Assembly: GCA_031270565.1 (NCBI GenBank)
Contig: JAISXJ010000004.1
Coordinates: 1 to 7,567 of the forward strand
From: Prevotellaceae bacterium
GTDB lineage: Bacteria; Bacteroidota; Bacteroidia; Bacteroidales; Paludibacteraceae
Direction: 5' to 3'
Length of the DNA stretch: 7,567 bases
Shown: positions 6,508 through 7,567 of the stretch, piece by piece
Position numbering within the stretch: the first letter of the stretch is position 1
How the letters are laid out: every line of letters starts with the position of its first letter
Translations under genes and position numbers: made by a program
The notes under the pieces: generated by a model
Databases searched by the model: none
What the model was told of the DNA's origin: nothing
Seen by the model: the letters and a program-made list of their open reading frames with translations, nothing else

Positions 6508-7341
6508 TTGGACAGACAACAGCCAATAACACTCTCACCGGAACAGTTGAGCGAAATACAGCGCATAGAACTTGAATGCCTTGTCGAGTTTGACAGGATT
6601 TGTCGGCTGCACAGCATTAAATATTCGGCGGACGGCGGCACGTTGCTCGGCGCCGTCAGGCACGAGGGGTTTATTCCTTGGGACGATGATATTGACGTAA
6701 TGATGCCGCGCAATGAATATGAGCGTTTTTTTGAGGTTTGCAAAACCGAACTTGACAAATCGCGGTTCTTTTTGTCGGAACACCGAACTGATAAAGAATA
6801 CAGGGTAGGATTTCCCCGCTTGAAACGATTGAACACAATGTATGTCCGCATTGGCAGAGAAGATAACAAACAGGTTGAGGGTGTAACGATTGATATCTTT
6901 CCCTTGGATAATATGCCGAACAATATGATACTCAGATATGTTTACATACTCCTGTCATTTGTTTTTCGGAAAATACTATGGTCGGGTAAAGGGAAAAGGG
7001 TAAAAAAGGGATTGATTAAATTAGTATATTGCGGGCTAAATTTCATTCCGGCAAAAGTGGCTTTCGGGGGGTTCGCGATGTTGCGGAAAATGTGCAACTC
7101 TGCCGATGTCGAGTGCATTTCGCATTATCCTATCCCTAACCCTAAAAGAATGAAGTTTGGCGTAAAAAAACAATATTTTTGTAATCTCGTAGATTTGCAA
7201 TTTGAGAATATAAAAGTCAGATCTGTGGCTGAATACGATGAGCATTTACGCCTGATTTTCGGCAATTATTTAGAATTGCCGCCTGAAGAGAAAAGAAAGC
7301 CAAAAGTGGATTTGGCATATTTTAGGGATATTGAGGAATGA
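6508..7341 (+). CDS. LicD-family phosphotransferase
   Basis: A 277-residue LicD protein, close to the usual family length. LicD enzymes move a phosphorylated group, classically phosphocholine from CDP-choline, onto a sugar of a surface glycan; other members of the family move phosphoethanolamine or other groups. The signature is clear: GGTLLGAVRHEGFIPWDDDI from residue 43, with the D59-D60-D61-I-D63 acidic cluster that binds the metal and nucleotide. The C-terminal GNYLELPPEEKR segment is also usual. A hydrophobic helix near residues 134-148 may touch the membrane. No licA, licB or licC (choline kinase, transporter, cytidylyltransferase) is in the window, so the group transferred is open. The start is taken at TTG 6508 from RBS spacing, giving an N-terminus MDRQQPITLSPEQL; ATG 6502 is the alternative. 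It ends 2 bases before the next gene. Confidence 0.9.
   Translation: MDRQQPITLSPEQLSEIQRIELECLVEFDRICRLHSIKYSADGGTLLGAVRHEGFIPWDDDIDVMMPRNEYERFFEVCKTELDKSRFFLSEHRTDKEYRVGFPRLKRLNTMYVRIGREDNKQVEGVTIDIFPLDNMPNNMILRYVYILLSFVFRKILWSGKGKRVKKGLIKLVYCGLNFIPAKVAFGGFAMLRKMCNSADVECISHYPIPNPKRMKFGVKKQYFCNLVDLQFENIKVRSVAEYDEHLRLIFGNYLELPPEEKRKPKVDLAYFRDIEE
7333..7337 (+). promoter_or_regulatory. Ribosome binding site for the epimerase gene
   Basis: GAGGA lies 6 bases before the ATG at 7344 and directly abuts the in-frame ATG at 7338. The spacing supports 7344 as the start, even though 7338 would give an ATGA overlap with the LicD stop. Confidence 0.6.
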
Positions 7342-7343
7342 AC

Positions 7344-7567
7344 ATGGTGTTAAAATCTGATATTAGCGAAACACTAAACGACTCAAACATAGTTTGGCAT
7401 GAACTCAGAGATAGTTCTGTGATGATAACAGGGGCCTCCGGTATGATTGGAAGCAATCTAGTCAAGACACTTGAAGCGGCAAACGCTCTGTTTAATTTAA
7501 AAATTAACATTATTGCCCATATGCGGGACACACACGGTGATATTCGCGAGAAAATCAGTATCCCGAA
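7344..7567 (+). CDS. NAD-dependent nucleotide-sugar epimerase/dehydratase (extended SDR), N-terminal part only
   Basis: The first 74 residues of a gene that continues past the right edge. After a leader of about 25 residues comes a Rossmann start SVMITGASGMIGSNLV, with the G30-x-x-G33-x-x-G36 dinucleotide-binding motif of extended short-chain dehydrogenases, then a second beta strand INIIAHMRD. In a surface-sugar operon this family makes or epimerises nucleotide sugars (for example 4-epimerases, 4,6-dehydratases, UDP-glucuronate decarboxylases). The catalytic YxxxK lies outside the window, so the reaction cannot be assigned. The preceding LicD gene ends 2 bases upstream, so it belongs to the same operon. 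Confidence 0.82.
   Translation, partial: MVLKSDISETLNDSNIVWHELRDSSVMITGASGMIGSNLVKTLEAANALFNLKINIIAHMRDTHGDIREKISIP

Noticed and set aside
6465..6923. 152-residue open frame on the - strand
   Set aside because: It lies opposite the LicD signature region and the junction with the glycosyltransferase, has no recognisable domain, and opposes a well-supported gene.
1..7567. CRISPR array, tRNA or rRNA gene, insertion sequence or attachment site
   Set aside because: No regularly spaced repeats, cloverleaf-like or rRNA sequence, transposase or terminal inverted repeats were seen; nearly the whole window is explained by sugar genes.

Overview
The window holds seven complete genes and the start of an eighth, all on the + strand. 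They are packed with overlaps of 4 to 26 bases or gaps of 2 to 11 bases, so this is the interior of one operon. The proteins are a radical SAM/SPASM enzyme, a SAM-dependent methyltransferase, an N10-formyl-THF-type formyltransferase, a left-handed beta-helix N-acetyltransferase, a DegT/WbpE-type PLP aminotransferase, a GT-B glycosyltransferase, a LicD phosphotransferase and the N-terminus of an NAD-dependent sugar epimerase/dehydratase. This is the content of a surface-glycan locus (capsule, cell-wall polysaccharide, teichoic acid or flagellar glycan) devoted to making and decorating an unusual amino sugar.

The host is probably a low-to-moderate GC Gram-positive bacterium of the Clostridia/Firmicutes type. 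The grounds are strong AGGAGG-like ribosome binding sites, an AGGGGTGAT site in front of a probable TTG start, a LicD gene, and AT-leaning codon use. This is an inference from style; no taxonomic marker lies in the window.

Layout: positions 1-141 are a GC-richer leader with several CGGC/GCCG inverted repeats and no recognisable gene, ending in a strong RBS. Positions 142-2785 hold the radical SAM enzyme and the methyltransferase. Positions 2769-5126 hold the amino-sugar block: formyltransferase, acetyltransferase, aminotransferase. Positions 5123-7341 hold the assembly block: glycosyltransferase and LicD. From 7344 a sugar epimerase/dehydratase runs off the right edge.

How they may work together: the aminotransferase would turn a 3-keto (or other keto) nucleotide sugar into an amino sugar. 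The acetyltransferase next to it, whose sequence resembles WbpD/WlbB, would N-acetylate that amine, and the formyltransferase could formylate the same or another amine. The methyltransferase and radical SAM enzyme would add further changes, the glycosyltransferase would attach a sugar, and LicD would add a phosphodiester-linked group such as phosphocholine. The dehydrogenase and transport genes expected for a full pathway are not in the window.

The most unusual observation is that three otherwise unrelated enzymes (radical SAM, methyltransferase, glycosyltransferase) each begin with the same kind of roughly 90-residue Rossmann-like module, with a shared pattern FG(A/L)S-like, DN, G, G and SPE/SPD. 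This suggests a common docking or ligand-sensing domain used across the locus. A run of nine G inside the methyltransferase gene is a second point worth checking, as a possible slippage site.
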